In this document: piece after piece, positions 8,522 to 16,995 of the stretch
How positions within the stretch are numbered: the stretch's first letter is position 1
Layout: each line of letters starts with the position of its first letter
Assembly (NCBI RefSeq): GCF_000972865.1
Contig: NZ_CP011144.1
Location: 2,418,001 to 2,482,000 of the forward strand
Direction: 5' to 3'
Source: Pseudoxanthomonas suwonensis
Lineage (GTDB): Bacteria > Pseudomonadota > Gammaproteobacteria > Xanthomonadales > Xanthomonadaceae
Length of the DNA stretch: 64,000 nt
The notes under the pieces: model-generated
What the model was told of the DNA's origin: nothing
Seen by the model: the letters and a program-made list of their open reading frames with translations, nothing else
The model's database searches: none
Program-made: the position numbers and the translations under genes

Positions 8522-9727
8522 GTGGTCATCCATCCGAAAGTCCGAGGCTTCATCTGCACCACCGCCCACCCCGTGGGCTGCGCGAACAACGTGCGGGACC
8601 AGATCCGGTACGTGCAGTCGCAGGGCGTGCGCAACGACGGGCCCAGGCGCGTGCTGGTGATCGGCGCCTCCACCGGCTACGGCCTGGCCGCGCGCATCAC
8701 CGCCGCCTTCGGCTACGGTGCGGCGACCCTGGGCGTGTTCTTCGAGAAGCCGGGCAGCGAGAAGAAGACCGGCAACGCCGGCTGGTACAACTCGGCCGCC
8801 TTCGACCGCTACGCCAAGGAAGCCGGGTTGTGGAGCCGTTCGATCAACGGCGACGCGTTCTCCGATGAAGTGCGCGCCAAGGCCGTCGAGCTGGCCCGCG
8901 GGATGGGCGGCCCGATCGACCTGGTGGTCTACTCGCTGGCCTCGCCGGTGCGGCGCCTGCCGGACACCGGCGAGCTCAAGCGCTCGGCGCTCAAGCCGAT
9001 CGGCCAGCCGTACGAGGCCACCGCGGTGGACACCAACCGCGACCAGATCATCCACGCCACCGTCGAGCCGGCCAACGAGCAGGAGATCGCCGACACCGTG
9101 CGGGTGATGGGCGGCGAGGACTGGGAGCTGTGGATCGATGCGCTGGACAAGGCCGGGGTGCTGGCGCCCGACGCCAAGACCGTGGCCTTCAGCTACATCG
9201 GCACCGAGATCACCTGGCCGATCTACTGGCACGGCGCGCTGGGCAAGGCCAAGGAGGACCTGGACCGCGCCGCCCACGCGATCGATGCGCGGCTCAAGCC
9301 GGGCGGCGGCCAGGGAAATGTCACGGTGCTCAAGTCGGTGGTGACCCAGGCCAGCGCCGCGATCCCGGTGATGCCGCTGTACATCGCCATCGTCTACCGG
9401 ATCATGAAGGCCAAGGGCCTGCACGAGGGCACCATCGAGCAGCTCGAGCGCACCTTCCGCGAGCACCTGTATTCGGCCGACCCGCCGCCGACCGACGAGT
9501 CCAACCGCCTGCGCCTGGACGACCGCGAGCTGCGCGACGACGTGCAGCAGGCCTGCCGCGAGCTGTGGCCGACGGTGACGACCGAGAACCTGTTCGAGGC
9601 CACCGACTACGCCAGCTACAAGCACGACTTCCTCAAGCTGTTCGGCTTCGAGCGCGACGACGTGGACTACGACGTCGACGTCGACCCGGTCACTCCGTTC
9701 GACGTGGTCGACCTGACCGGCGAGTGA
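8522..9727 (+). CDS. fabV: enoyl-ACP/trans-2-enoyl-CoA reductase FabV
   Basis: A 401-residue FabV, the usual length. It starts with the signature (M)[19 protein letters not shown], which fixes the GTG at 8522. GASTGYGLA is the NADH-binding loop. Tyr235 and Lys244 form the Y-x8-K catalytic pair, at the same numbers as in characterised FabV. It catalyses the last reduction of each fatty-acid elongation cycle in the cytoplasm. FabV enzymes are intrinsically refractory to triclosan, so this organism may be tolerant. It is monocistronic, followed by REP elements. Confidence 0.96.
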   Translation: MVIHPKVRGFICTTAHPVGCANNVRDQIRYVQSQGVRNDGPRRVLVIGASTGYGLAARITAAFGYGAATLGVFFEKPGSEKKTGNAGWYNSAAFDRYAKEAGLWSRSINGDAFSDEVRAKAVELARGMGGPIDLVVYSLASPVRRLPDTGELKRSALKPIGQPYEATAVDTNRDQIIHATVEPANEQEIADTVRVMGGEDWELWIDALDKAGVLAPDAKTVAFSYIGTEITWPIYWHGALGKAKEDLDRAAHAIDARLKPGGGQGNVTVLKSVVTQASAAIPVMPLYIAIVYRIMKAKGLHEGTIEQLERTFREHLYSADPPPTDESNRLRLDDRELRDDVQQACRELWPTVTTENLFEATDYASYKHDFLKLFGFERDDVDYDVDVDPVTPFDVVDLTGE

Positions 9728-9743
9728 GTCGGCTGCTGTCCTT

Positions 9744-9958
9744 GCAGGAGTCCAGCTTGCTGGCGACGCGGGCGTCGGAATCACGAGGCGTCGCCTGGGT
9801 CGACGGCGTCGGGTCGCCGGCTGAACCCGGCTCCTACAACAGCTGCGTCGCGCCGCTTTTCTGTAGGAGCTGACTTCAGTCGGCGACACGGGCGTCGGAA
9901 TCACGAGGGCGTCGCCTGTGCCGAGGCCGTCGTGTCGCGGGCAAGCCCGGCTCCTGCA
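9744..9958. repeat. two GTAG-type paired REP elements
   Basis: Two units (9744-9838 and 9862-9958) of the roughly 97-bp family bounded by TGTAGGAGC and GCTCCTACA (here with a C in one end of each). Each unit is two REP-like hairpins facing each other around a GACGGCGTCG-type centre. Hairpin tips vary in a paired way, for example CCAGCTTGCTGG versus TGACTTCAGTCG. They resemble the SMAG (GTAG) repeats of Stenotrophomonas. They fill the fabV downstream gap; nothing else is seen in 9728-10078. Confidence 0.85.
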
Positions 9959-10078
9959 AGAAGCCAGGAGCACCCAATCCCCCGGCGTCCACCGGGACGA
10001 CGGGGGGCTGCCCGTTCATGGGTGATGCGGGCGAAGTGGTCGCCTGCACCGTGTGACGTATCGCCGACCGCGACCCGC

Positions 10079-10450
10079 CTACGACGACCGCGCGGTCGCC
10101 GCCTCGACGCAGTCGCGCAGGTCCTTCAGCCGGAACGGCTTGCCCAGCAGCACCAGCCCCGGGTCCAGCTCGACGCTGGTGTAGCCGGACACCACGATCA
10201 CCGCGGCCTGGGGATGGCGGCCGCGGACCTCGCGCGCCAGCTCCGAGCCGGACATACCCGGCATCAGGTGGTCGGTCACCAGCAGCGCCGGCACCACGCC
10301 CTGCTCCAGCGTGCGCAGCGCGTCCTCGGCCGAGTTGGCCTCGACTACTTCATAGCCCATGTCCGTCAGCACGTCGGCGGTGCACATGCGCACGCCCGGC
10401 TCGTCGTCGACGACCAGGGCCACGCCACGCCGCGGTTCGATGCTTGCCAT
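10079..10450 (-). CDS. single-domain response regulator (receiver only)
   Basis: A 123-residue stand-alone REC domain: VVDDEP acidic pair, VTDHLMPG with the phospho-acceptor Asp, VVSGYT, and LGKPFRLKDL with the conserved Lys. There is no output domain, so it must act by protein contact, for example as a phosphate sink, a motility or kinase modulator, or a phosphorelay intermediate. It lies 37 bases downstream of the multi-PAS kinase on the same strand, which is its probable phosphodonor. Confidence 0.9.
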   Translation of the reverse strand: MASIEPRRGVALVVDDEPGVRMCTADVLTDMGYEVVEANSAEDALRTLEQGVVPALLVTDHLMPGMSGSELAREVRGRHPQAAVIVVSGYTSVELDPGLVLLGKPFRLKDLRDCVEAATARSS

Positions 10451-10487
10451 GGGTGTGGGTTCCTCCGTGTGGTTCCGTGTGGTTGCG

Positions 10488-12893
10488 CTATCGGTCGCCA
10501 GGTTGCGCCGTCCGCGCCTGCGGCAGCCACAGTTCCATCGTGGTGCCGCGGCCCGGCTCGCTGTCGATGCGCAGGCGGCCGCCCAGTTGGGAGGCCAGTC
10601 CGTGCACCATCGACAGGCCCAGTCCGGTGCCCTGGCCGATGGCCTTGGTGGTGAAGAACGGTTCGATGGCGCGGGCGCGCGTCGCTTCGTTCATGCCCAG
10701 TCCGGTGTCTTCCACGGCGATCACTACGTAACGGCCCGGCGGCAACGCCGCGTCCTGGCCCGAATCTAGCGCGACACAGCGTACGCGCAGCGTGATCGTG
10801 CCGCCCTCGGGCATCGCGTCGCGCGCGTTCACGCCGAGGTTGAGCAGCGCCATCTCCAGCTGGTTGCCGTCGGCGCGGGCGTGCGGCAGTCCGTCTTCCA
10901 CATCGACCGCCACGCGCACGCGCGGGTCGAAGCTGCTGCGCAGCAGATGGGCGATGCCCTCGACCAGCAGGCGGATGTCCACTTCCACCGCCTGCAGCGG
11001 CTGGCGCCGGGCGAAGGCCAGCAGGCGCTGCACCAGCGTCGCCGCGCGCTCGGCCGACTGGCGCGCCACCGCCAGGGTGCGCGCGCGCCGTTCGGGGCGC
11101 ACCTGCGGATCCTCGGCCAGTTCCAGCGCGGCCATGATCGGGGTCAGCAGGTTGTTGAAGTCGTGGGCCACGCCGCCGGTGAGCTGGCCCATCGCTTCCA
11201 GCTTCTGCGACTGGCGCAGCGCCTCCTCGGTGGCGCGGCGCCCGGTGATGTCCAGTGCCTCGGGCACCACCGCGCTGACCGCGCCGGAGGCGTCATACAG
11301 CGGCCGCAGCGACAGGTCGAAGGAGCGCAGGCCGGTAGGCAGGTGCACGGTGACCTCCTCGCGCACCGGCTCGCCGGCGCGCGCGCGCATGAACGCGGCG
11401 CGCATCCATTCGGGCATGCCGGGCGTGCCGGTGAACCAAGGCGTTTCCCACACCGGCAGGCCGACCACGTCCTCCAGGTCGCAGCCGATGGCGTCCAGCG
11501 CGGTGCGGTTGGCGTCCTCCAGGGTGCCGTCCAGCGCGCAGCGGCCCTGCAGCTGGTGGCTGTTCTCGAACAGGCTGCGCAGCTGCGCCTGCGAGTCGGC
11601 CAGCGCGCGCGCGGCCTGGTTGATGTCGGTGACGTCGCGCGCGCTGCAGTAGAACTTGCCGCCCTCCGGCGAGGCCACCCAGGACAGGGTGCGGTAGTCG
11701 CCGTCGCGGGTGCGCATGCGGCATTCGAAGCCCAGCAGCGGCTCGCCCGCGTGCAGGCGGGTCCTGGCCTCCGTCACCGCCTCCAGGTCGTCCGGATGGA
11801 CCAGGTCCCGCGCCGGCCGCGCCGCCAGTTCCGCGCTGGTCCAGCCCAGGGTGCGCTGCCAGGCCGGATTGGTCTTCTCCAGCACGCCGTCGCGGTTGAG
11901 CACGCCGAGCATGTCCGGCGTCACCTGCCAGGTCAGCGAGCGCTCCTGCGCCTGCTCGGCGACCTGCCGTTCCAGGTTCTGGTTGAGCGCGTGCAGTTCG
12001 GCCTCGCTGCGCGCGCGGGCGGTGGCGTCCACGCCGGTGACGAAGATCCCGTCGACCCGGCCCTGGGCGTCGAGCAGCGGCTGGTAGACGAAGTCCAGGC
12101 GCCGTTCGTTGACCGGGCCGCCGGGCGTGGTTTGCTCCAGGAAGACCGCGTCGCTGGCCACGAACGGCATGCCGGTGGCGTAGACCCGGTCCAGCACCTG
12201 CAGGTAGCCCTGCTCGACCGCGTCAGGCAGGGCCTCGGCCAGGGTCCGTCCGACCACGTCGCGGCCGCCGACCACGCCGCGGTAGCTGGCGTTGGCGAAC
12301 TCGAAGCGGTGCCCGGGCCCGCGCAGCATCGCCATGAAGGTCGGCGACAGTTCGAACATGCTCGCCAGGCGCTTGTTCTCGTCCGCCAGGCGGCGTTCGG
12401 TCAGCACCCGCGCGGTGGTTTCGTGGGTGACGTTGAGCATCGCCACCACGCGTCCGTCCGGATCGCGCACAGGGGTGTAGCTGAAGGTCCACCAGGTGTC
12501 CTCGGGAAAACCGTTCCGCTCCATCCGCAGGTACATGTCCTCGCGCCAGGTGGCGGTGCCGGACATGGCCGTTTCGGCAAGCGGACGGATGTCTTCCCAG
12601 ACCTCGGACCAGACCGTGGCGATGGGTTCCCCCAGCGCGACCGCATCCTTGGCGCCCAGGATCGGGATGTACGGGTCGTTGTAGAACAGCAGCAGGTCCG
12701 GCCCCCAGCCCACGCACATCGCGAAGCGCGAGCCGAGCATGATCGAGAGCGTGGTCTTCAGCTCCGGCGGCCACTGCGCCGGCGGGCCTAGCGGGTGCCG
12801 CGACCAGTCGTGGGCGGCGATGCGCGCGGCCAGGATCCCGCCGCCCCGCAGGAACTCGGTGCCGGCGGACGATGGTGCGGCGGTGTCTGGCAT
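10488..12893 (-). CDS. multi-PAS sensor histidine kinase
   Basis: An 801-residue cytosolic kinase with no obvious membrane segment. Four PAS/PAC-like modules occupy roughly residues 30-150, 165-285, 320-440 and 450-565. A HisKA dimerisation domain follows, with the H-box in GQLTGGVAHDFNNLLTP, then the N-box LNLGVNARDAM, DTGLGM and GTGLGLSMVHG of the ATPase domain. The architecture matches NtrB-like or BaeS-type PAS kinases that pass phosphate to a separate receiver; here the receiver gene follows at once. The ligands of the PAS domains are unknown. An upstream in-frame ATG (12944) would add 17 residues. Confidence 0.88.
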   Translation of the reverse strand: MPDTAAPSSAGTEFLRGGGILAARIAAHDWSRHPLGPPAQWPPELKTTLSIMLGSRFAMCVGWGPDLLLFYNDPYIPILGAKDAVALGEPIATVWSEVWEDIRPLAETAMSGTATWREDMYLRMERNGFPEDTWWTFSYTPVRDPDGRVVAMLNVTHETTARVLTERRLADENKRLASMFELSPTFMAMLRGPGHRFEFANASYRGVVGGRDVVGRTLAEALPDAVEQGYLQVLDRVYATGMPFVASDAVFLEQTTPGGPVNERRLDFVYQPLLDAQGRVDGIFVTGVDATARARSEAELHALNQNLERQVAEQAQERSLTWQVTPDMLGVLNRDGVLEKTNPAWQRTLGWTSAELAARPARDLVHPDDLEAVTEARTRLHAGEPLLGFECRMRTRDGDYRTLSWVASPEGGKFYCSARDVTDINQAARALADSQAQLRSLFENSHQLQGRCALDGTLEDANRTALDAIGCDLEDVVGLPVWETPWFTGTPGMPEWMRAAFMRARAGEPVREEVTVHLPTGLRSFDLSLRPLYDASGAVSAVVPEALDITGRRATEEALRQSQKLEAMGQLTGGVAHDFNNLLTPIMAALELAEDPQVRPERRARTLAVARQSAERAATLVQRLLAFARRQPLQAVEVDIRLLVEGIAHLLRSSFDPRVRVAVDVEDGLPHARADGNQLEMALLNLGVNARDAMPEGGTITLRVRCVALDSGQDAALPPGRYVVIAVEDTGLGMNEATRARAIEPFFTTKAIGQGTGLGLSMVHGLASQLGGRLRIDSEPGRGTTMELWLPQARTAQPGDR

Positions 12894-13042
12894 CGGCGTA
12901 TCGGGCGGGGCGAAGACGCCCGGATGCTGGCATATCCGGCGCATGAACGGAGTGACGAAGTCCACCGCGGTTCGGGAACTCGCGCGTGCGGCGGCGGTCA
13001 TCCGGGACCTGACACGCAACCCGGACGCGGCATCCACTCTTC

Positions 13043-14047
13043 GTGCAAGGCGCATGGACTTCCCGCTGGAGCGACGACGTGCTGCCGCGCGCGGTGGCGG
13101 TCGCCACCGCAATCGCATTGCTGGTGCTGGCCTGGAAGCTGCTGGGCGGGCTGCCGCGCCTGGTCCGCTCCGCGCCGGCCGAGGAACACCGCGTGCAGCT
13201 GGTGTATTCGCCGCGGGTACCGTACGCGCCGCCGCTTGTGCCGCTGCCGTCGCCCCCGGTCCGCGACCCCGAAGCCGCGTCGCCAGCGTCGCGGCCGCCA
13301 CCGGATGCCGATGCAGCGTCCATGGCGGCCGGCGCCGTGCGGGCGGCGGATACAGCCGCCGGGGTCCAGTTCTACGGCTCCGACGGCCGGGTGCGGCTGC
13401 CGGCCACCGACTCCGACCGTTGGATTCCGACGCCAGCGCCGGCCCGGGTTCCGGGCCTGGGCCAGGCACCGGCGGACGAGGCCGCCGCGCGCGCGCTGCA
13501 GCCCCCCAACCCCGTGCAATCACGCGGTACGCGCTTCGCCCGGGACTGGATCAGCGACGGCGACGTGGCCGACGTGGCGCAGCAGGAGATCGCCCGCGCG
13601 CAGAACAGGATCGCCGAGTTCCTGTTCGGCAAGGACATCGAGCATGCGCGCGCGCGGCCCTCGCCGGAGGTGCGCTACAACCCGGTGCGCCACGAGCGCA
13701 CCGCCGACCTGGGCAGCGAGGCCGCCGGCGACGCCTACAAGGCCGCGCCGATCGACTACCAGCCGGCACCGGGCCTGGACGGCGAGGCCAGCCGCCGCAT
13801 CCGCGAGCAGGTGGCCGCGCTGGAGACCGCGTACGCGCGCTGCGACCGGGCGCGGCTGCAGCGGCTCATGCAGCCGCTGCTGCTGCACCTGGACGAACTG
13901 CAGAAGGCCGAGACCGCGTACGCGCGCGGGGCCGATCCGGTCCGTGCCATGCACATGCTGCCCAACGTCGCCAACGGCGCCTACGACCTGTCGCGCCGCG
14001 CGCTGTGGTACGCCGACCGCGGGATGGCGCAGGCCTGCAGCGGCTGA
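13043..14047 (+). CDS. membrane-anchored protein of unknown function
   Basis: A 334-residue protein that I do not recognise. A single transmembrane segment lies near residues 18-35 (AVAVATAIALLVLAWKLLGG). A long Pro/Ala-rich linker follows (about residues 55-170), then a more ordered charged helical region from about residue 165 (ARDWISDGDVADVAQQEIAR). Cysteines occur only near the C-terminus. The topology suggests a short cytoplasmic tail and a large periplasmic part. The GTG start at 13043 sits in the gap divergent from the PAS kinase. Codon use is like the neighbours. It may be a periplasmic scaffold, but no function is claimed. Confidence 0.7.
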   Translation: MQGAWTSRWSDDVLPRAVAVATAIALLVLAWKLLGGLPRLVRSAPAEEHRVQLVYSPRVPYAPPLVPLPSPPVRDPEAASPASRPPPDADAASMAAGAVRAADTAAGVQFYGSDGRVRLPATDSDRWIPTPAPARVPGLGQAPADEAAARALQPPNPVQSRGTRFARDWISDGDVADVAQQEIARAQNRIAEFLFGKDIEHARARPSPEVRYNPVRHERTADLGSEAAGDAYKAAPIDYQPAPGLDGEASRRIREQVAALETAYARCDRARLQRLMQPLLLHLDELQKAETAYARGADPVRAMHMLPNVANGAYDLSRRALWYADRGMAQACSG

Positions 14048-14065
14048 ACGCCGCAGGCGTCGCGC

Positions 14066-14308
14066 TCAGGCCGGCTCGATGAAGTAGGGCTCGACCGTGC
14101 CCTTGACCTTGATCGTCATCGGGTTGCCGCGGCGGTCTCGCGAGCGCCCGACCTGGACCCGGATCCAGCCCTCGCTGACCGAGTATTCCTCGACGTTGTC
14201 GCGTTCCTGGCCGTTGAAGCGCACGCCCACGCCGCGTTCGATCACGGCCGCGTCGTGGTACGGGCTGCGGGGATCCAGGGCCAGGCGGTCGGGAGGCGTG
14301 TCGCTCAT
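14066..14308 (-). CDS. DUF3297 family protein
   Basis: An 80-residue protein matching DUF3297: PDRLALDPRSPYHDAAVIERGVGVRFNG and GWIRVQVG, then GNPMTIKVKGTVEPYF at the C-terminus. It is a small cytosolic beta-rich protein, widespread in Xanthomonadaceae and other Proteobacteria, with no known role. The ATG at 14308 matches the usual family start. It is convergent with the gene ending at 14047. Confidence 0.85.
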   Translation of the reverse strand: MSDTPPDRLALDPRSPYHDAAVIERGVGVRFNGQERDNVEEYSVSEGWIRVQVGRSRDRRGNPMTIKVKGTVEPYFIEPA

Positions 14309-14625
14309 CGGAATGCGGGGCAGGCGTGCCGGCGGCGCCGGCGGGGTGACAAGCATACCTCCGCGCCGGCCGGCGGCGCGGCATGGCCTGTCCGCCGCAA
14401 GCGATGCGTTGGTGGTGGCAAGGGGACGTGCTGCGGCAGGCGTGCACGGAAGGAGCGGGTCCGGGACGGGGGGCTTTGCCCTCACTTCCGTTTCGCGACG
14501 ACCGCTGCAGCATCGTCATGGGCAAGAAGGATCCCGTGGTCCGCGGGCAGCACACTGATGGCGTCGCGGCGTGCGGGGAATGCAGGAGCAACGGTCCGCA
14601 GATGGGCCATCACGAGGTGTCCACC
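14309..14625. other. gap without a recognised gene
   Basis: 317 bases between the DUF3297 gene and a small ORF. A frame is open across most of it, but its translation is Arg/Trp/Cys-rich and lacks recognisable features, so I read it as upstream region. I found no clear repeat or terminator. Confidence 0.4.
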
Positions 14626-14835
14626 ATGAACAACGTCGCCGATTTCTCCGCTTCGATCGCGGGCTTCGGTCCGCTGGCGTTCCTGTCGATCCAGCATACG
14701 CCGCCGGGGACGGTACCCGAGGCGTTCACCAACGAAGAGCGGGCGCGTGCCTTCCGCAACGCCCAGCCGGTGGTGACTGCGAACACCTACCACTGGCCGT
14801 TCCAGCGCCCCGGCGCGCACGTCCTCGAAGGCTGA
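14626..14835 (+). CDS. small hypothetical protein
   Basis: A 69-residue ORF, MNNVADFSASIAGFGPLAFL at the start, with later segments FTNEERARAF and TYHWPFQRPGAHVLEG. The sequence is not low-complexity and does not look like a shadow frame. There is no strong ribosome-binding site; in-frame ATGs upstream (for example 14602) could lengthen it. No family is recognised and no function is proposed. Confidence 0.4.
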   Translation: MNNVADFSASIAGFGPLAFLSIQHTPPGTVPEAFTNEERARAFRNAQPVVTANTYHWPFQRPGAHVLEG

Positions 14836-15096
14836 GGGCGGTCGCTCCTCCGGAAGCCGGGCCGTCGCCTGGTGCGGCGGCCGTGCCGGATCTCGCGCCA
14901 GGCGGCGGCGCCTGCGGGTGTCGCCGGATCGCGCTCACATGACGTTCGCCTGCGGCTCACGACCGCTTGATGGCGGGTGCGCAAGCATCGCCGGAACAGC
15001 AACGAGGCGAGCCAACCCCGTTGCGCGGCGGCCGAAACAGGACGCAGATCCTGCAGCCACGTTGCCTGGCCGCCGTGCCGAGCCCAGGAGTACCGA

Positions 15097-15552
15097 ATGA
15101 ACAACCAGAAGAAGATCGAACACAGCCTCAACGACCTGATCGCGATCTCGCGCGACGGCCAGGAGTTCTACACCGAGGCCGCCCAGCGGGTGGAGGACGC
15201 CGAACTGGCGGCCCTGTTCCGCCGCATGGCCGCGGTCAAGACCGACGTCGTCGGCCAGCTGAGCGCCACGGTGCAGTCGGCCGGTGGTACGCCGGACACC
15301 GACGGCACCCTGGTCGGCAGCCTGCGCCAGGCCTACGGCAACGTGCGCGCCGCCCTGGGTGACAGCAAATACGCCTACGTCGCCCAGCTGGAAGAGTCGG
15401 AGGACCGTCTGCTGGAGGCGTTCGACGAAGTCGTCGCCGATGCCGACACGCCGGCGGCGGCACGCGATGCCGCCCTGCGCCTGCTGCCGGAAGTGCGCGC
15501 CTGCCACGACGAGATGCGCAGGCGCAAGCATGCGATGAAGTCGGCCGCCTGA
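15097..15552 (+). CDS. PA2169 family four-helix-bundle protein (DUF2383)
   Basis: A 151-residue ferritin-like helical protein: NNQKKIEHSLNDLIAISRDG, EFYTEAAQRVEDAELAALF, then QLEESEDRLLEAFDE and LLPEVRACHDEMRRRK. This matches the PA2169/DUF2383 family, which is often stress-induced and of unknown biochemical role. CAGGAG six bases before the ATG supports this start. A strong intrinsic terminator follows the stop, so the gene is probably transcribed alone. Confidence 0.82.
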   Translation: MNNQKKIEHSLNDLIAISRDGQEFYTEAAQRVEDAELAALFRRMAAVKTDVVGQLSATVQSAGGTPDTDGTLVGSLRQAYGNVRAALGDSKYAYVAQLEESEDRLLEAFDEVVADADTPAAARDAALRLLPEVRACHDEMRRRKHAMKSAA

Positions 15553-15587
15553 CCTCGGCGGCGCCACGCGCCGCCCTGCGCATGCGC

Positions 15588-15622
15588 GGGCCTGCCGGAG
15601 CGATCCGGCAGGCCCTTCTTTT
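15588..15622 (+). terminator. rho-independent terminator
   Basis: A perfect 12-bp stem (GGGCCTGCCGGA / TCCGGCAGGCCC) with loop GCGA, followed by TTCTTTT. It lies 36 bases after the stop of the four-helix-bundle gene. Confidence 0.92.
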
Positions 15623-15763
15623 AGGTTCCTCTCCAGAATCCGGGAGAAGCCACCCGGGTGCTGTCAGCAGCAGGCGTCGTCGTGAACCACCGGTGTCGGC
15701 TTCGGTGGGCCGCCGCCGCTATGGCCCCTTGGAGCAAGAGCGCTGGCTTCGGCCGGGGGCCGC

Positions 15764-15865
15764 CGTCCTGCCGGGGTATGGCTCACCCCTCGGTCGGGCA
15801 TCCTGCCCTCCAACTCGGGGCCGTGGCACATCCCTGTGCCACTTGCGCCATACCCCGGCAGGACG
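15764..15865. repeat. three-way-junction palindromic element A
   Basis: The outer stem is 19 perfect base pairs (15764-15782 with 15847-15865, containing CCGGGGTATGGC). It encloses hairpin GGGCA-TCC-TGCCC (15796-15808) and hairpin GTGGCACA-TCCC-TGTGCCAC (15823-15842). There is no ORF. It is one of six copies of the same architecture with different arm sequences. Confidence 0.8.
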
Positions 15866-15939
15866 ACGTCCTCGGGTGGCGTGGCGGTCATGGCTTCTAT
15901 GGTTTGGCGAAAAACCGCCACCGATGGTTCCGGGTTTCC

Positions 15940-16036
15940 TGTAGGAGCCCAGCTTGCTGGCGACCCGGGTGTCGGGAATCCCAGGGCGTCGCCTGTGCCG
16001 AGGTCGTCGTGTGGCGGGCAAGCCCGGCTCCTACAG
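15940..16036. repeat. GTAG-type paired REP element
   Basis: One unit bounded by TGTAGGAGC and GGCTCCTACA, with tips CCAGCTTGCTGG and GCGGGCAAGCCCGG. It sits between palindromic elements A and B. Confidence 0.85.
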
Positions 16037-16115
16037 AACGGCGCGGCAGCAAAATGACGGCTGTTGCTTGGAGGACGCCGGAACGGAGCCACGACCCTGA
16101 CGCTCCCGAAGACGT

Positions 16116-16214
16116 GGCAGTGCGGGTGTGTTGCGGCAGCGGCCAGGGATGGCCGCGTCGGCGAGTCGGCACACGGATGTGCCGTCGAGCCGACCGCAAC
16201 ACACCCGCACTGCC
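16116..16214. repeat. three-way-junction palindromic element B
   Basis: The outer stem is 21 perfect base pairs (16116-16136 with 16194-16214, containing GGGTGTGTTGCGG). It encloses hairpins GCGGCCA-GGGA-TGGCCGC (16139-16156) and CGGCACA-CGGA-TGTGCCG (16167-16184). The left flank AACGGAGCCACGA ... GCTCCCGAAGACGTGGC is shared, reversed, with elements C and E. Confidence 0.82.
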
Positions 16215-16433
16215 GCGGCTCAGCCCGAAGCCGACCACCCCAGGCGCTTTTGCAGTTGCTTGGCCGTCGCGACCGTCCCCCAAGCGGACCAGGGGCCCAT
16301 TTTTCCCGGTCCGCGTACGGACGCCGCGACGACCGCGACCGCAGCCGCCGGCCATGCCCGCCCCGGCGGCGTATCATGCGCGTCCTTCGCCGTCGCCCGC
16401 GCGCGGCGTGCCCACCGCAACCAGGAATCCCGC

Positions 16434-16988
16434 ATGGCGCTCAAGGCCACCGTCGTTCGTGCCGAGCTGCAGCTCAGCGACATGGACCGCCACCACTACG
16501 CCCACTACCCGCTGACCCTGGCCCAGCACCCGTCGGAGACGGACGAGCGGCTGATGGTGCGGCTGCTGGCGTTCGCCCTGTACGCCGAGGAGCGGCTGGA
16601 GTTCGGTCGTGGCCTGAGCACCGACGAGGACCCCGACCTGTGGCAGCGCGACTACGGCGGTGACGTCGAGCGCTGGATCGAGATCGGGCAGCCGGACGAA
16701 TCGCGGATCCGTAAGGCCTGCGGCCGCGCGCGCGAGGTGGTGGTGCTCAACTACGGCGGCCGCGCAGCGGACCTGTGGTGGGACAAGGCTGCCTCCGCGC
16801 TCGCGCGCCACGACAACCTCACCGTGCTCGACCTGCCGGCTGCGCAGGTCGAGGCGCTGGCTGCGCTGTACGCGCGCGGGATGAAGCTGGACGTGCAGAT
16901 CCAGGACGGCGAGGCGCGCGTGCTCGACGAGGCCGGCCGCGAGGCGGTGCTGCAGCCGGTGGTACGGATGGCGCCGCAGCCGGCCTGA
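16434..16988 (+). CDS. yaeQ: YaeQ family protein
   Basis: A 184-residue protein with MALKATVVRAELQLSDMDRH at the start, LTLAQHPSETDERLMVRLLAFAL, and DDPDLW-type and VLNYGGRAADLWW segments, as in YaeQ. The fold is nuclease-like (PD-(D/E)XK-related) without a proven activity; E. coli yaeQ was first noted as a multicopy suppressor connected with RfaH. The length is normal. It is seven bases upstream of the flavoprotein gene, so probably co-transcribed. Confidence 0.88.
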   Translation: MALKATVVRAELQLSDMDRHHYAHYPLTLAQHPSETDERLMVRLLAFALYAEERLEFGRGLSTDEDPDLWQRDYGGDVERWIEIGQPDESRIRKACGRAREVVVLNYGGRAADLWWDKAASALARHDNLTVLDLPAAQVEALAALYARGMKLDVQIQDGEARVLDEAGREAVLQPVVRMAPQPA

Positions 16989-16995
16989 GCGGGCG

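Noticed and set aside
8195..9973. N-terminal extension of the RibD-like frame antisense through fabV
   Set aside because: The conserved DHFR-like start is at 8194; everything upstream is antisense to fabV.
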